Assembly: GCA_016930735.1 (NCBI GenBank)
Contig: JAFGGF010000028.1
Coordinates: forward strand, 1-26,865
From: Prolixibacteraceae bacterium
Lineage (GTDB): Bacteria > Bacteroidota > Bacteroidia > Bacteroidales > Prolixibacteraceae
Reading direction: 5' to 3'
Length of the DNA: 26,865 nucleotides
Notes under the pieces: generated by a model
Seen by the model: the letters and a program-made list of their open reading frames with translations, nothing else
Database searches by the model: none
What the model was told of the DNA's origin: nothing
Part shown: piece by piece, positions 25,384 to 26,865 of the stretch
Layout of the letters: each line of letters starts with the position of its first letter
Position numbering within the stretch: the stretch's first letter is position 1
Position numbers and translations under genes: made by a program

Positions 25384-26809
25384 AATAATTCTGGTAATTG
25401 TGAAGCACTTTCTGTACATAGTTATAGGGTTCTTCACCACGGCAATAACCCCATTTTACTTCCGGATCCTTAATATATTTATCCAATGATTTATTTAAAA
25501 GGAAATAATCAACATTATCTTTCCAGATATGCGGGTTTTTTCCGTATTTTCTGGCCAGCCGCTGTGCATCTTTTATATGCCCCAGGCCCACGTTAAATGC
25601 CGCAAGCACAAATTTTATCCGTTCAGTGGAGTCAGTAACTGTTGGCTTAAAATAACCATCGAGCCATGAAAGCAGGCTTACACCACCTTCCACATTTTGT
25701 TCCGGATCGTTTACATCTTCAACTTTATAAAATTCTGCTGTAGTTGGCATTAATTGCATAAGCCCCTGTGCTCCCGACCATGAATCAGCTTCTGTAGAAA
25801 ATTTTGATTCCACAAAAATGATGGATGAGATCAACCTCCAGTCCCAGTGTTTTTCCCCGGCTATTTTTTTTATCATTTCATCGTATTTTGAAATCCTGCC
25901 GCCGGTAATACTGTGGTAATCGCTGGCTACCATATATTTCGACCGGGAACTTAAAAAATATTTCTGGTATAAAATCCGGAAAGTAACAGTTTCCTTAAAA
26001 TCAGTTATCCAGTCATTCAGGTAATTAAGCCATTCATCACTTCCTTTTTTTACAGCCCATGCAATATTTTGTTTAAAACTTACAGGAGTAAAAATATCGA
26101 TATTGGGATAATATGTTTTATTTACCATGGCGACATTTTCATCACAAATTGTGTAATCGATTTCACCATTTGCAACCAGCCCCACAAGTTTTTCAACCCC
26201 GTAAATTGTATCTTCAACAATATTTATATCATGACCAATTTCATCTGAAAGATTTTTCAGGCGCTCATAATATGCAGTGTTTTTTTGTACATAAATTGTT
26301 TTCCCGGCAAGGTCAAGCTGACTGCGGATAACATTGTTATTGATTTCGTCCTCGCTCAAATCTTCCCAGTTTTCAGGGAGGCGTTGTACAAGCACCTGCC
26401 TTGTTTGTTCAAGTGGTACTGTAAAATCAATAAATTCACTTCGCTCTTTTGTAATTGTCAGGTTTTTGGCAACCAGGTCAAACCTCCCCTTTTGTAAACC
26501 ATCAAATGTTTCGGCAAGGTTATTACTTACAACGATTTCTAATCTTACATCCAATTTTTTTGCCAGTTCCTGTAACAACTCGTATTCAAAACCCATAGGA
26601 ACAGCCTTATAGACAAAGTAGTTTGTGGAATTGTAATCGACAACTGCTCTGAGTTTCTTTTTTTTAAGTATTTCCTGAAGAACAACTGGTTTTACTTCCT
26701 TAGGATCTTTATTTTCAAAAGGCTGGCTGTTATTTTTACATGAAAAGGCAGAAAATAAAAAAATTAAAATCAGGAATAAATTACATAAAATAGTTTTTCC
26801 AACTTTCAT
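25364..26809 (-). CDS. mltF: MltF-type membrane-bound lytic transglycosylase
   Basis: 481 residues in two domains. A lipoprotein signal (FLFSAFSC, Cys24) leads to a periplasmic solute-binding-like domain (about 45-290, with the family segment LQKGRFDLVAKNLTIT), then a C-terminal SLT transglycosylase domain (about 310-470). Catalytic Glu334 lies in IIFVESKFS, followed by WSGAQGLMQLMPTT (344-357) and AAFNVGLGHI. MltF cleaves glycan strands with formation of 1,6-anhydro-MurNAc; the solute-binding domain modulates activity in the E. coli enzyme. As a lipoprotein it is probably attached to the outer membrane. It begins 20 nt downstream of a possible outer-membrane-protein gene at the right edge. 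Its last 20 bases overlap the convergent Nudix gene. Confidence 0.93.
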   Translation of the reverse strand: MKVGKTILCNLFLILIFLFSAFSCKNNSQPFENKDPKEVKPVVLQEILKKKKLRAVVDYNSTNYFVYKAVPMGFEYELLQELAKKLDVRLEIVVSNNLAETFDGLQKGRFDLVAKNLTITKERSEFIDFTVPLEQTRQVLVQRLPENWEDLSEDEINNNVIRSQLDLAGKTIYVQKNTAYYERLKNLSDEIGHDINIVEDTIYGVEKLVGLVANGEIDYTICDENVAMVNKTYYPNIDIFTPVSFKQNIAWAVKKGSDEWLNYLNDWITDFKETVTFRILYQKYFLSSRSKYMVASDYHSITGGRISKYDEMIKKIAGEKHWDWRLISSIIFVESKFSTEADSWSGAQGLMQLMPTTAEFYKVEDVNDPEQNVEGGVSLLSWLDGYFKPTVTDSTERIKFVLAAFNVGLGHIKDAQRLARKYGKNPHIWKDNVDYFLLNKSLDKYIKDPEVKWGYCRGEEPYNYVQKVLHNYQNYSNVIPL

Positions 26810-26829
26810 TTTCTTAACAGGTTATCTTT

Positions 26830-26865
26830 TTAATCGTAAAACTTCCAATCAACTCCAAGCCTGAA
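26830..26865 (-). CDS. Possible 3' end of an outer-membrane barrel protein
   Basis: Read from the right edge, one minus-strand frame gives FRLGVDWKFYD and a TAA at 26830-26832. Alternating hydrophobic and aromatic residues close to the C-terminus are typical of the last strand of an outer-membrane barrel. The stop lies 20 nt before the mltF ATG, a normal operon spacing. Only eleven residues are visible and another frame is also open for a short distance, so this is weak. Confidence 0.35.
   Translation of the reverse strand, partial: FRLGVDWKFYD

Overview
The window looks like chromosomal DNA of a Bacteroidota bacterium, probably a free-living Bacteroidales/Marinilabiliales-type organism. The reasons are low GC, the gene order purH-mreB-mreC-mreD-mrdA-rodA, a TonB receptor with an N-terminal CarboxypepD_reg domain, weak use of Shine-Dalgarno sites with several TTG starts, and promoter motifs of the TTTG / TAnnTTTG type. 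I see no rRNA, tRNA, CRISPR array, insertion sequence or phage gene.

Layout. Positions 1-6.1 kb hold unlinked metabolic genes: the 3' part of an ATP-grasp protein, a class I polyphosphate kinase 2, a DUF1338 (2-oxoadipate dioxygenase-like) protein, a PfkB-family sugar kinase whose catalytic Asp is Val, an acyl-carrier-protein phosphodiesterase gene cut by an in-frame TGA, and a lysine-2,3-aminomutase-like radical SAM enzyme. Positions 6.3-13.6 kb, all minus strand, carry purH followed by the elongasome operon mreB-mreC-mreD-mrdA-rodA. An orphan MacB-like permease (13.9-15.1 kb, plus) converges on a tightly packed five-gene minus-strand operon at 15.1-19.6 kb: ksgA-mgtE-rimB-like-rimK-aspartoacylase-like. 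From 19.7 kb the plus strand carries a flippase-like membrane protein, a LolC/E-type permease, an unrecognised 112-residue membrane protein, a TonB-dependent receptor with a strong terminator, and a CoA-type Nudix hydrolase. The Nudix gene converges on and overlaps an MltF-type lytic transglycosylase. The last 36 bases may be the 3' end of another outer-membrane protein gene.

How the genes work together. MreB/C/D, PBP2 and RodA form the lateral-wall synthesis machine; MltF trims peptidoglycan. KsgA dimethylates 16S rRNA and RimK adds glutamates to a ribosomal protein in known cases, so the ksgA operon looks centred on the small ribosomal subunit, with an Mg2+ channel between. The RimB/RimK/zinc-acylase trio at its end is joined by TAATG overlaps and may be a ligase plus two hydrolases acting on the same tag.

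The points most worth a second look are the pseudokinase-like PfkB protein, the KamA paralogue with both lysine-recognising Asp positions changed (one to Arg) and a long hairpin-bearing leader behind a consensus promoter, the interrupted acpH, the rimB-rimK-acylase cassette, and the small membrane protein placed under a perfect promoter ahead of the TonB receptor. No clearly new multi-gene defence or mobile system is visible.
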